A DNA stretch of 64,000 nucleotides from Paralvinella palmiformis (GCA_025642065.1 JAODUP010000048.1:1-64000); one strand, 5' to 3'. Positions 35,401 to 47,000 are shown, counted from the stretch's first letter. Notes: generated from the sequence alone by a model not told the origin. A program made the numbers and translations.

Positions 35401-38400
35401 TTGTAGGAAAGGAAACAGGGGAAAAAAGCAGGGAAAAAAGGAAACAGAAAAAAAGTAAACACCTCATATATACTAATTTTGTAATAATAATACATGTTAA
35501 ATGTTCAAAATAATATATTTGTGATTATTATCTCAACTAATAATTGTAAATGATATAATCCTCAGATCTTAGTGCATGTTGAAGAGGTTAATGTTTCGTG
35601 TATAATCATAATATAATTGTAATCTACCTCATTATTAATCACACAACTGTAATTCATATTTGCAAGAAGCCAATTCTCAATTGATCCATCGCTGGAATAG
35701 AATACCTTGGATTATACTTGATCATTAGTGGTTCCTGTGATTGACTAGCTTAAGTGGAATGGCTTCTAACTCATAATTGAAGTGGTAAGGCTTCTGATTT
35801 AATTACCAGAAGAAACAGTATAAAAGATGTCATGGCTCATAACAGCAATCATAGACAAATAAGCAACAACAACAGCAATCATAACCAACTACTCATAGTA
35901 CAATAGCATTATAATATTTTACCATGGAAATCATCAAAAATCAAAAGGGCGGAGTCAAAATTTGTCATCATGTTGTATATCAAATTATCAACAATATTTT
36001 GTGGAAGTGTTCAAAGAAAGTTAGTCTAGGTAGGTATATAGAGCATTGTGAGCCTGGATTTAAATAATTATATTTCATGTCGATACTTAATAAATTTAAG
36101 CAAATTCTGAACATTTGAAAATATTAGTATACTAGATTTAATAAATAATTACATTATATGTATTAATAATAAAGATGATTTCTATATTCACCAATGAACT
36201 TAAATGAACTACATTTTATAACAATTATATTTTTGTAATTGCAGGTTGCCTGGCTAAGATATCTACTGCACTGAATATGACAGATCCTAAGCCTGGTCAT
36301 CCTAACATTCATGCACGTGATGCCACAAATGTCATGTATACCAAGCATCGCAACTGTATGCGCGTAACCAAGCCATACAAGCTCACTAGACAAGCCATCA
36401 CAGATCTATACTGGGGCATGTGGTATGAATTAATGTATGTGATATGTTTATAATAGGTATAACATACGTGTGAATGAATTGTCAAAATATGTCACAATTA
36501 ACATGTCATGTGACGAATATGCAATAAAATCATAATAACAAAAATTGTCGATTACTTGGCCTCATAATAAAGTATGATGATCTGTTTCTTTTTTTCTGTT
36601 ACTTTTTTTCCTTTTTCCTACCAGATTTTGTTTCTTTTTTCCCTGTTTCCTTTTTTCCTATTTCCTTCTTTCCGTTTACCCCCAAACACATGTGGCATGA
36701 CATACAGTAACAGGTATTCCAGAAAAGATGCATGACATTGTGGAACAATCTTTCTCTGACCATCAGGAAGTCTAAGACACTTTATATCTTCAAGGTAAAA
36801 ACTAACCTTTTCATTTCAACTTATTTTATCTGAGTACAACATGTATTTAGCTGTGTAAGATTTAAAAAAAAAATTTATGTAAAGATGTAAATCTGTTACA
36901 GCTATATTATCTACCTTAGAGTAATCTTCTTACATATTATATAGGGTAGTATACAAATTTGTATATTATTATTATTATCTGTGAATAACCCATATCAGTT
37001 TATGTGATCGTTAATATTTGTCTGAATTCTGCCCATCAATTACAAACCATTGTAAATCAAGACCAAGGACTCGTTAAAAAACAATTGAAAATCTATTAAT
37101 CCAATCCCTTACCAAAATACTGCCAATATAGTGATTAACAAATTAATGCCAGAATACAGTATTTACACCAAATATAACAGGAGAAACAAAAGAATAGACC
37201 GATCCACGCGAAATGCATTGCATCGGTCACCAACTGTGGTCTCTGGTTAGAAACAGCTATGGTGCCCATGTTAATTGTGATTAAGTAGTGTGTGCATATG
37301 CACTCACTACTTAATCAGGGTGCACACAGATAAAATCATCTCCGTGTCCCACCACAAAGGACTAACTGTCACATGTGTAAATACCTTGCTAGAAAAGACT
37401 GAGTCATTATAAATCTTGAATAGCTTGCAAGAGAGTTCCTCTTTGTGCTTTTTGAAATTCTTTATATATCTGGAAAAGAAACATAATAATGAGTAATAAT
37501 ATTGAAAGTTAACTTTTTTTATTATATTTCATTTATAACTTATAAGTATGCATATTTCCTGAAGGTGGCAGAAAGACATACAATTATTCAATCATGACTG
37601 ACATGGTTCAAATAGGCAAAATAACTAACAAATTGGTGAAGAGAGGTGATATCAGTGTTATAGGACTGTAATGCATATTCATATTTACACTAAAACTAAT
37701 ATTAATGTAACTGTTAAATACATTTTCTGCATAATACATTTTCATGATAATGATTCTTTGTGTACTAAACTGTCACAAGTTATAGTTGTCCATGTTATGA
37801 ACATAATTAATTGCAAATCATATTTCCAATTCATCAAATCAAGATTTAATCTGAACAACACATCACTCTATGAACATTCATCACACTGTAGTCACATATC
37901 ATGAGCTCATATTATCTGTATATCTATGCCTACTGGTTTATTTTCCTCCATAGCTGGTGGTGAATATTGTGCATAGACATGTCAGAGTTGTAGTAATCAT
38001 GATTTCAAGCTATCATACTAATCATTTCCAGATGCAATGTAATTGTTATGGATTATATTGTAAATGTAGTCAAAAGCACACCTTTAATTTGACCATGGAG
38101 CATCCAAATTCTTTATCAGAAATGAAGTGAATAATCTAACATGCTTCAGGATCATGGCGCAAAGGTAGGTGCAAGTATCTATATGACTGATTACTGCATT
38201 TTCAGCTCTAAGGAATTCTGTATTGGGGGTATTCCCCATTAGATATTGGCACTTTGAAGGGCATAATACCACGCCAATCTCATTTGTCTTAGTTTTTAAT
38301 GCACTAAGTCTTGCTGACATTTTCTCTCTTTAGAGCATTGATTGTAGAATCCACAGAGGCTATAGATTCTTAGATATGAACTCCGAACTTGTTTCACTCC

Positions 38401-41149
38401 TGTCGTGGTACCAAAGGACTTCCTCCCTATGGTGCCAGTCACTGCCATGTGAGTGACTAGCATTCATACACAAACACACACACACACAAATGTATACTAA
38501 TCCAACTTACTTCATAGCATCCAAGTCCCTCTGACAATCATTACAATCAAAACTGAGAGATGACAGAAAGCTTTTCCTCTTTGTAATATCTGGTGTACGT
38601 TGCTCTAGCTGTCTCATAGGTGTGGCAATGATACCAAGATGTGATAAGACTGCTCTTTTTGGTTTAGGCCTACAGGTGAGACTTGGTGGCTTAGCTAGGA
38701 AGAGAAACAGAATGCACACATATAATAATTCATCACCATCTCCTCTGATGTAGTTATATTACAAGAACCATAAATAAAACTTTATTTTTCATATGTTGTT
38801 CACTGCACTGCAGTTAAAAAATGTACTAGTAATAATGGATTTTAGACAAACCTGGTCTAACAAGTGGCGTATTTTCCTTGTCATCTGTCTCATCATCTGT
38901 CATCTCTGGAGAGTCCACAGATGATGTACTCTGGTCTCTGTTGCTATAACGAAATGATACGGTGGTTGGTTACAAACTACTTCAAACTGTCTGAGTAACT
39001 TTCTTAAATTATCTGCTTAAAGATCTATAATATTTTTACTTTTGAGATTTGAAGAACACATGATCAAATTTAAGTATCACTTTTGTTATCTGTTACAGAA
39101 ATGTTTGATAGGGCACAGATTGGGACAAATAACTACAGTGTGATGAACTTTCAAAAGTTAGTGGCCCTTATCTGATGTTAGTGGCCTTGAAATGGGAGTG
39201 GTGCGGCCAGTGAGCCAAATGCCCCACGAAGAAAATTTTGGATCGGACCCTTTGAGAGTGCTTCTCAGGTATATTTGATAGATTTGTGAACCAAGCATGA
39301 CACTGACTGGTGGCAAAATAACACAGTCTACACCCCAACAAAAATAAAACTTTATTTAGCTCAAATAGAGAAAATATACATGCCTGACTGTCAGAGGAAC
39401 AATAATAATACAGATTACATATAAATTTTAAAAAGTCTATCAATTAATTCCTCCTTCAAATCCAACGTCATTATATGATAAGATAGCCATGGTCTCCCAG
39501 CTTTCTACATAGCCAAGAATCCTGAATTTTGCGGCCCTGGATTCAACGATCTGATTCAGTGTCCAGGCAGACTTTCCCAAGAAAAATAGGTCAGAAGATG
39601 AGAGGGGTGTCCGAAACACATGAATGATGGATACAGCATGTCGCATATGCTGGTGCAATGTCACATACACATTCCAATTTGCATGCAGCATTACGCATAT
39701 CATGTATCTCGAATATCGGCTTGAGTATTTTGAATTAAATGGTCGCCCTTACCAACAAATAGTCACCACTAATTTTCAGCCCTGTGAACAACAAACAGAA
39801 AGTCCTTCGGTCAGTTAATCTGTTACAGCTGCAAACACTGTTTTCAATATCCAACTGTTTATTATGCATTAAAATCTTATTTCTTTTTGCCAACTTAACA
39901 CCACAAATTCTGAGACCTGTTTATACTTATGAATACTGCAGAAGAGCATGTATGGTAAGTTTTATTAGTCAGCGTGAATGGGTTTAATAACAATCTTTTA
40001 GCCTTTGAAAAAAAATTCAAAATCTTTGAAGAGTTGTCAGAGCTAAAGGGCATCTTCGTGATCTATTTGGTAGCGTGTTGGATCACAGATCACTACCACC
40101 TGAGTTTAATTCTCGGCATGGACATATCTGAATGGTGTTTCAACTTTAACTTCACTTCATTAGCTGCGGAGGTCACTCGGCCCATTTAGCCTACCATGTG
40201 CACGAAAGTGGCAGTAAAATATCAATCATCATATTCAGAGCTAAAACCTTTAACCAGTAGTAGTCAGTCAGCTAATAAGTTATTTCAGTATCCTCTTTTG
40301 TACCACCACTGACAATATACCAGGTGTTTGGAATCTTTTTTCAGAAATGTATAGTTTCAATTCATCTCTGAGAAACATTTATCGAAATCTTTGAAAACAG
40401 TCTTTCAAAACTGATTCATCCCATTGAGTGATCAAGTTTTTGTCATCCTTGGTGTTGGCCTTACCTGGGAAATAAGATGATCTGATCACAACTGTTTACC
40501 AAAAATTAAGATATCCTACAGACATGTTAACATCAGCATTCAATCTAATGATGTGCAGGTCTGCACTGAAGTGCCCGACCAACTTTACCAAAGAAGCAAC
40601 TAATGTATCAGTGACTGAATCCTAATACTGTTCTGGTGTGAGCTGATTAAATCCAAATGCTGGCATATTTAAATAAGCATGTTACAGGTAAGAAATATAT
40701 TTCTTGACATTACAACTCACCATGAAGCAGTGGATTTCGGTTTATGTTTCTGGGTTGCAGGAGATAAAGCTTGGTTTATTTGATGATAGAAGAGTATATC
40801 TTCTTCATCTTCACTGCTCAATTCATCATCTGCTACAATGAAGTCACCCAACCTGAAATACAGTATACCTATATTCATAATGGGATCAAAAGGTCATATA
40901 CCAGACACTCCAGCAAATACAGTTATGATTTATAGTATCTACTTACAACTGATTAAAACATTCATTTTTTATTAGCCACAACACTACAGAAAACTAAATA
41001 TACCGCAATGACTGCTCCAATGATAAGGTACAGAACAGCTAACATGTGAAATATGTCAGAGATCTACAAGTACTGAAAAATTTCTAGCCAATTCATTTAA
41101 TTTAATTTACCTGGTCAAAAAGTATAGTAGGAATAATTAAATATGTATA

Positions 41150-41184
<35 letters not shown>

Positions 41185-44100
41185 GATTTGGATTATTGTT
41201 TTCCTTATTACCATTGTTAAAAAAATATATTTATATATCCAAAGTATTATATTTTCTTGGATAAAATTTCCCCACAACCTTCTGTGAAATCATAAATATT
41301 TACAATAAAACGTTAGTATGTTTAATATATCTTTATTCCATAGTAGTAGATAACTTCTGCATTAAAACAACTTTTCACAAATACTAACAAAATTTATCAA
41401 CCAATTTAACTTCTATAATAAATAAAAATTAACTTGATTAGTGATCTTTCTATGAAAAAACAGATTATAATCTCTTTATCTGATAACTCACTCTTGTGCT
41501 TTCTTCGGTTTCTCTGGTTTCTTCATTTTTTGGAAAACTGAAAAATTTTGTAATGAAATTAAGAAATAAATAAAAATCAGATCAGTCATTGTGATGTGTT
41601 AATCACTAGGTAACATTGCACACCAATGTATTCATTATAATACATTCAAGTGTGTCACACTGAACTCCACGAATTATGAGTTTATCATTTGTTTCTGAAG
41701 TATTTATTATTTCATCAAAGCAGTGATGGCAGGAAAATGTGAATTATTATGGTTTTGAGGCCACTTTTGTGCACATATTATGTTAAGAGTGCTATGTAGC
41801 CTCCAGAATCCAAAGAAGCAAAGTGTAAGATGAAACACCATTGAGACATAAGCCAGCCTGACTTAGAACCCCAGAACTATAGATCTTTTGTCAACATCAC
41901 TACTAGTTGAACCACAACAACACTATCAGAAACAGGAAGATGTACTTACAAGATTCCATTTCATCTTCAGATGAAGAATCAGCTGACTCACAATGTGATC
42001 TAGAAAAATGCAACTTTCCAAAAACATAAATGCAAAAAGAGTTTCACAGATGAAGCATTGCAAAACATGTTTAGTTCAGTGAAATGGGCCTGCCTAAAAT
42101 AGCCACAACATCCATACCAAATTCTATGCAGAGTAAACAAAGAACTCATTGACAGAATTGACTTCCAATGAAAATTAAAATTACATAATAATATTCACAC
42201 AAAAGCAAAACGAACTTTGCTAATCTAGAATATCAAAATATACATTGTTCACTATGCTGGCTATCAATGAAAACCATAACAATACATTACCGTGACACAA
42301 TGATGTCATCACTACTATCACCATCTTCATATTTCTGATCAGGATAAATACTGTCAAAGGTGTTGACTTTATTGGATGCAGGTCTTCCTCTAATCCAGAG
42401 CCTTTTACCAGATGTACTTTGTGCACAGTCTGGTTGATTAACATCCAACTCATCTTCAGACCCACTCTTTATTGGACAGCAATTATCTTCCTCAGATTCA
42501 CTGCTTGACAGAATATAAACTCTTTTGTGTATATTTTTTCTTGATGTTGATGTGGAGTCCTGGAGACCATTGAGATCCTCGGTATCATTCATGCTACCAT
42601 GATTAGAGTGTTTTTTCAAATCAGCAGCACTCTCAGCATTCTGGACTGGATCCACAAACAATGAACAGACTGGATTCAAAGGCGCATACTCCAAGACTGT
42701 TTTATAGAGATGATTTGATGTGTCTCCATCTATTGCTGTTTTGTAAAGTATGTCAATGCACTCATTGAAATCAGCATCATCTCCAGCCCTTGAAACTTGT
42801 CTGCCGCCATTTCTAGATCCATCACATAACCCACTGTTTGTTTCCTTACCAAGATCTGGTGAGTCATCAGGTGCCTCAGGTGAAAGAATGGAAATTTGCA
42901 GAGAGATGTCACACATTGCTGGCTGTACCAGAGAGTTGCATTCACCGTTAACTCCATCATCTAAAGATTTGTTAACGGATGAGACCAACCTTTCACCACA
43001 TGGAGAACACGGGGCATCACTACTTAAAGAAACTTGTAGAGATTTACTAGTTAGGCTCATATCAGAACATGTTATTTCCTGCTTGCCTTCTAAACTGCTG
43101 TCAGATTCTGAGCCAAAAGAACACTGCAGAGACTTCTCAGTAACATCACAGCCAGAGCTAACCTTTCCTTGTTCCTTCCCTGCATAACTTTCAGTTGGTG
43201 CATTATAACAATATTCCTGCTCTGAAAATGATGACAACGACACCTGCAGTGATAGATTCTTTTTCTCTAAAGATTCCAAGCCTGATCTGACAGCATCAGT
43301 TGATGATTCCTGAATAGTTTGCAGTGATGATAGTTCACTGTTATTATCCGTTGCTGCATTCTTTCCATCAATACCATCTTCACTGGAATCATCTGAACTG
43401 GAATTAAACAGATCTGGCATCATTATCATTTTGGTCCTTTGTGAATTTTGTCTGTCATTTTTCTTCTGCATTTTTCTCTTAGTGCTGGGTGCCAAAAGGA
43501 TTCTGTTCAACCTGTCAGCAAGGGAGATTATTTCATCTGGAGCTATCTGTAGTTGAGAAGACGTGTCACCTATGCTGGATGCACCAGAGACATTCATCCC
43601 ATTTCTCTTGTCGGGTACTGACCTGTTCAGAAGTTGACATTCATTTGATGTCTTCCTGTCAGGAGAATCAACAACCTCTTCATCTGAAGAAAAGCACATG
43701 GCCTTGATAAGCTTCATCTTCTCTCCAGATGTTTTTCCTTTTCCTGTTTTCTTCATCTTCATTTCTAATTTGCAGTCATTTATTACACTGCTGCTACTAC
43801 TAACTGAAGTGGAAAATGTAGCATGCAACACATCATTTGACTGGTTGTGTGACAACTGATCAGTCTTCATATTCTTCACCTTGCTACTAAGTGTTCTTTC
43901 CAGTCTGTTGGAAAGAACAAAGATGGAATCTTCAAGATTAGAGTTTGGTAGCTGTGAAGATGAGCTCTTACTGTTGTAATTAGAGTTACTCTCTCTATGC
44001 TGGTCAGGTCTTACTGGGAAACGTTTTTCTCTGTTGGATGAAGTACCATCATTCTTTGCTGGAACAACTGCCGAGGCTGAAGGTGAACTATTCGCATCAC

Positions 44101-46578
44101 CTCCTGGAATCCTCTCAGAATCTCCCGAGCTGAATGAATCCCTAACATTAGACACATCCACATCACAAACAAGTTCAGATACATTTCTGGAAGATGGAAT
44201 AGTATGACACATACTTTGCCCATCTTGATTAGGACACGAATCTGGCACAAAGTCTGCAGAAGAGGAATGGTGAACTGCTGAATAGGCAACACTGAGATTG
44301 GGCCAAATTAGTTCACTGCTTGCGACATCTGAATTAGAAGACACCTTGGCTGCTTCATCCATCTGATCCTCATCAGATGATGAAAACTGGATGGAGTTAA
44401 AAAGTTTAATCTTCTTTGGCACTAAATGGGCTGCTTTAGCAGGCTCACATGTTTTACTCTCAAAATATTTAACTGTTCTTTTCTTCTTGAGGCTCAACTT
44501 ACTATTGTTCTCCGATTTCTTTCTGGAATTAACCTTCTTCTGCTGAAACAAGTTAGTATCATCATATCACTGAACACTTAATGACTGTTACAATACAATG
44601 ATTATTATGTTAAATACATTATTACATTAAATATCATGTAAATAAATGCACAGTGGCCAGTGCTGCATACTTTGTATAACACATTTACATATATGTAAAT
44701 CTTGTATTTGAGGAATGTTTTTTTTTCGGTGTAAGAAAAGACCTAATCTAGATGGACAAAACATTTACATAAATGAGTATTCCAGGATATCTTAGCCCAT
44801 CAACAGAAAATCTCTACCAGAGGTTAAACAGAGAAATGTTTCTCATCCTAATTAGGTGCTGGTGAACATTTGTTCCACAGTTATCCAGGTGTGAAATAAT
44901 CGCCCATTCAGGCACCCAAGGCAGCAAGTAAAAGCATTACTGGGCCAGTACCTATGACATGAAGCTAGCCTGACAGACTGGTATTAATTTGAGTCGGCTC
45001 ATTTATTGTTGATCTATTAAAATCCAAACTGGCTACAATTTGACATCTTATCCAATATACAAGGTTAGTCATGTTTATAAACAATGAAATGTTACTGACA
45101 ACTGGTAGACTTGACATCAGTAAATATTGAGATAGGACAGTTGCATAAAAGCTATCTAGTTAGGTAACAATAATGTGCTGGGTCCTCTAGTAGTTTTGTG
45201 ATAACAATTAGCCAGGATCATCAGCAGGACAGCCGATGACAACTTTAGATGAGGATTCATTTGAGATGATGTTGAAATAGAATGATAACCTTCATGAAGA
45301 AGAGTAAGTAATACAATAAATGTTTTATTTATACTCAGGCTGAGGGTAAATAAAACATTTATTGAATGATTCACTCCGAGGACCTCAGCACTGATTAAAC
45401 TTGAGATATATGGCCAACAGGGTTGTCATGTAACAAAGAAAAACTACTTCATTACTCTACACAAGTAGTTTTTCAAATAACTTGAAGTAACAAAGTAAGA
45501 TTTCAACTAACTAGTTTTATTTGTGGCAACGCTACTTTTTACTTTCATTTACTGTGCAATATTTTTGTTACTTATATAGTCATAATATATAGCCTATGAT
45601 TTAAGAGCAAATTATCATTACAAGTTGTCACCAACTTGTACATCTTTGATGAATTTATGGTAAAGAACTGTTTTCTAAGATTTGTGGCATTGGCAACACC
45701 AACTTTGACAATCAGCTTTTGCTGATGTTGAACAAGGGCTTTATTCTGTGAACTGAAGGTGGGAGCACATCTAAACATGAATTTTGTTCACTCTTGTGCA
45801 CTGTCTATTCAATTCTCATATTTTGTGTTACAATACTTTTTATCTTCTACTTGTCTTTCAATTACTTTTAGGAAGTGGTTTTACTTTTTACTCAAGTAGA
45901 TTTTTACAAGCATACTTTTACTCAAGTAGTTTTGAATAGGCTTACTTCTACTCAAATACAAAATAAAAGTAGTTCAGTCAACCCTTATGGCCAAGGGACT
46001 ATTTCCCAGGTAAATGAGATGATCAGATGAAACAGCCCATGGATACAGTTAACACTGGGATTTGAACCCGATCCTGATGATCATGATACAACAAATGAAG
46101 TCAAACATGTTTGAAAATATCTGGGCTGCCAAACAAAATATTGCCACATGGGTATGAATCAAAGTATACCTGCCATGTTGGCTGGTAAAGAGGGTGAACT
46201 TATTTCATGCCCTGGTTAACCAATCATTTAACTTATTTGCCTACAGATAATTAAATGGAACTGAATGTCACTTTTAATAGTTTTATAACAATCAATGAGC
46301 CAAATCAGAATGAATACAATCATATTTACAAAAGTCAGTATATACATAAACATTATAAACAATACAAACGAATACCGAATATAACCAATCATAAAGCTAT
46401 GTTCTCATATGGATTTTTAATTTTGCTTTCAGCTTTTCTTTAAACAAATCAAGAAGTTAACAGAAGAAAATTGTACGTGACATTGTCATACATGTTTCTT
46501 CAGAGTTGTGTCAATTTTCTCTTCCAGAGCTTCAGCGCGTTTCAGTAACTCTTCTATCTTCACTCGAGATTCAGACAT
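32444..46578 (-). CDS. GCNA: GCNA (ACRC): acidic, SprT-like metalloprotease domain protein
   Basis: Twelve coding exons, high to low: 46578-46492, 44542-42291, 41999-41950, 41537-41492, 40852-40721, 38943-38852, 38694-38511, 37469-37385, 34761-34629, 33268-33172, 32899-32792 and 32675-32444. All introns are GT-AG with compatible phases; total 3498 nt, 1165 residues. GCNA proteins protect germline genomes from DNA-protein crosslinks in the nucleus. Residues 1-29 form a short coiled coil; about 30-900 are acidic and Ser-rich with SUMO-interaction-like patches. The SprT-like core (about 910-1070) starts at YIKNFKKHKEEL and has LPIIWNTRMYKTAGYC, the metalloprotease motif HELCH (H1029, E1030, H1033) and GHG (H1046). 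A zinc ribbon uses C1083/C1086 and C1104/C1107. The tail (about 1118-1160), TPNRFAQFVKSSYGSL then LSHQETMRKLAADFA, is HMG-box-like. An acceptor at 46586 implies a 5' UTR intron. The short first exon is the least certain. Confidence 0.9.
33013..33045. repeat. short perfect inverted repeat in a GCNA intron
   Basis: Arms of 14 bp (AACTATACAAACTA and its reverse complement) around a 5-nt centre. Intronic; no known role. Confidence 0.8.
33807..33988 (-). mobile_element. tRNA-derived SINE, family C, with (CAA)n tail
   Basis: On the minus strand: A-box-like TGTGGTTAGAGCACTA, B-box-like GTGAGTTCAGATCCAGCC, then the family C tail and a terminal CAACAACAACAAGAGCAACA. It lies in the intron between the two central SprT exons of GCNA, antisense-neutral to the gene (same strand). 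Confidence 0.7.
34905..35395 (+). mobile_element. L2/CR1 LINE, left part of a split copy
   Basis: Plus-strand fragments: VKNLGVYFDTSLTIERQVNA (about 34952), QLDYGNAFLHSL (35110), then LHGTATQYMEKLVIAYQPTR (35306) and LRSESLLVYPK (35370). This is the post-YADD region of an L2/CR1-type RT. It stops at about 35395 and resumes at about 36700, so it was split by an insertion. It lies in a GCNA intron, antisense to the gene. Confidence 0.75.
35396..36698. mobile_element. 1.3-kb insertion with inverted purine-rich ends
   Basis: The left end has GGAAAGGAAACAGGGGAAAA then GGGAAAAAAGGAAACAG. The reverse complement of the right end has GGAAATAGGAAAAAAGGAAA then CAGGGAAAAAAGAAACA. These long inverted arms flank 1.2 kb and sit exactly where a LINE is interrupted; TACCC(CC)AAA at both borders could be a target duplication. 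The interior contains an exon-like segment on the plus strand. No transposase was recognised. It may be a non-autonomous DNA transposon of an unassigned class. Confidence 0.6.
36243..36416 (+). other. exon-like open segment within the 1.3-kb insertion
   Basis: A strong acceptor (TTTTTGTAATTGCAG) is followed by about 58 open codons of higher GC than its surroundings (CLAKISTALNMTDPKPGHP ... KPYKLTRQAITDLYWGMW), then a donor-like GTATGA. The frame stays open to 36453. Codon content looks protein-like, but I recognise no family. It might be a captured host exon or part of the element's own gene. Confidence 0.3.
36700..36985 (+). mobile_element. L2/CR1 LINE, right part of the split copy
   Basis: Continues the fragment at 34905-35395: KDA-HCGTIFL/TLWNNLSLTIRKSKTLYIFK in alternating frames (36725-36800), the WN-x-LP-x-x-IR-x-x-x-x-x-x-FK motif near the polyprotein end, followed by a 3' region and a short ATT-repeat tail at about 36965. 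Confidence 0.65.
37187..37285 (-). repeat. dispersed repeat, inverted copy 2
   Basis: Reverse complement of 7020-7150: AATAGACCGATCCACGCGAA, ATGCATTGCATCGGTCACCA and CTGTGGTCTCTGGTTAGAAA. It lies in the GCNA intron just downstream of the 37385-37469 exon. Confidence 0.5.
38080..38335 (-). pseudogene. probable LINE RT fragment in a GCNA intron
   Basis: The minus-strand frame gives LSALKTKTNEIGVVLCPSKC, then ISHIDTCTYLCAMIL. The pattern A-x-x-x-GL-x-x-x-x-x-KC ... I-x-x-V-x-x-x-YLG-x-x-I follows the YADD box in reverse transcriptases. It has no other RT motif nearby. Confidence 0.4.
39000..40060. other. GCNA intron segment, nothing recognised
   Basis: Several short frames on both strands (for example 39440-39703 minus) have no recognised motif. 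The segment is somewhat GC-richer than the surrounding intron. Confidence 0.35.
40066..40236 (+). mobile_element. SINE family A, diverged copy in a GCNA intron
   Basis: Degenerate head (TTTGGTAGCGTGTTGGATCA, then GAGTTTAATTCTC in the B-box place) and a well-conserved tail: CATTTAGCCTACCATGTGCA and CGAAAGTGGCAGTAAAAT. Confidence 0.65.
41157..41184. repeat. (AT)n microsatellite in a GCNA intron
   Basis: Fourteen AT units. Confidence 0.9.
41743..41930 (-). mobile_element. SINE family A, minus-strand copy in a GCNA intron
   Basis: The reverse complement gives GGTTCAACTAGTAGTG at the head side, GGTGTTTCATCTTACACTTT, GGAGGCTACATAGCAC and GTGCACAAAAGTGGCCTCAA, matching the family A tail. It ends about 20 bp from the donor of the 41950-41999 exon. 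Confidence 0.6.
44552..45310. other. GCNA first coding intron, left part
   Basis: No element recognised between the large-exon acceptor (44543) and the inverted repeat at 45315. Confidence 0.35.
45315..45363. repeat. inverted repeat, 17-bp arms
   Basis: AATAAATGTTTTATTTA and its exact reverse complement separated by 15 nt (ACTCAGGCTGAGG core region). It could form a hairpin. Both arms contain AATAAA or its complement. Confidence 0.8.
45418..45995 (+). mobile_element. MITE family 2, copy 2
   Basis: Counterpart of 22240-23035 in the opposite orientation, with shared TTACAAGTTGTCACCAACTT, AAGTAACAAAGTAAGATTTC, CTCAAGTAG words at the right end (45890-45960) and TTCACTCTTGTGCACTGT inside. Inserted in the first GCNA coding intron. 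Confidence 0.65.
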
Positions 46579-46835
46579 GATTACCTGAAAGTATTTGTCA
46601 TAATTAAATAATGACAATTCATTTTGGCATTTGGACATGATAACATGATTTGTGAATCAGGGTCTATGGCTCAACATTTAGACATCTAACACTGTTAGAA
46701 AATCTGGTTATTAGTCAGGTGCCTTGGAAAAGCTTTCTACTCGTGTGCAGAAATAGGTGATGTGTGAAACCCTTACAGTAAACTGATAAATAGTGCGAGA
46801 CTATTTACCTAGAACTATGGTCATTCTGTGCATGG

Positions 46836-47000
46836 GGCTCAGGTTCATGCCTCGGCCATAGCACTATGGTAGGAGTTTTTCATCCAGCCAGACTAGAATT
46901 AGTCTCCGTGAGGAAGCTATAAATAACAGACCATATGCGTCTCCCTCATTTTAAGATTGCCAGCCATGTTAAAACCTGCCATTTCAGCCATTATTATTAT
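46836..47000 (+). mobile_element. SINE family B, partial copy
   Basis: GGAGTTTTTCATCCAGCCAG, TAGAATTAGTCTCCGTGAGG, CGTCTCCCTCATTTTAAG and TGCCATTTCAGCCATTATTA follow the tail of the 49.6-kb copy in order, ending in (ATT)n. Confidence 0.65.

Noticed and set aside
39440..39703. Minus-strand 87-codon frame in a GCNA intron
   Set aside because: No known family; its phase and strand do not fit an additional GCNA exon, since flanking exons already join in frame without it.
44549..44551. TTG as an alternative start for the large GCNA exon
   Set aside because: It lies inside the splice acceptor (TTGTTTCAG) and animals rarely start at TTG; splicing from the 46.5-kb exon is the better explanation.
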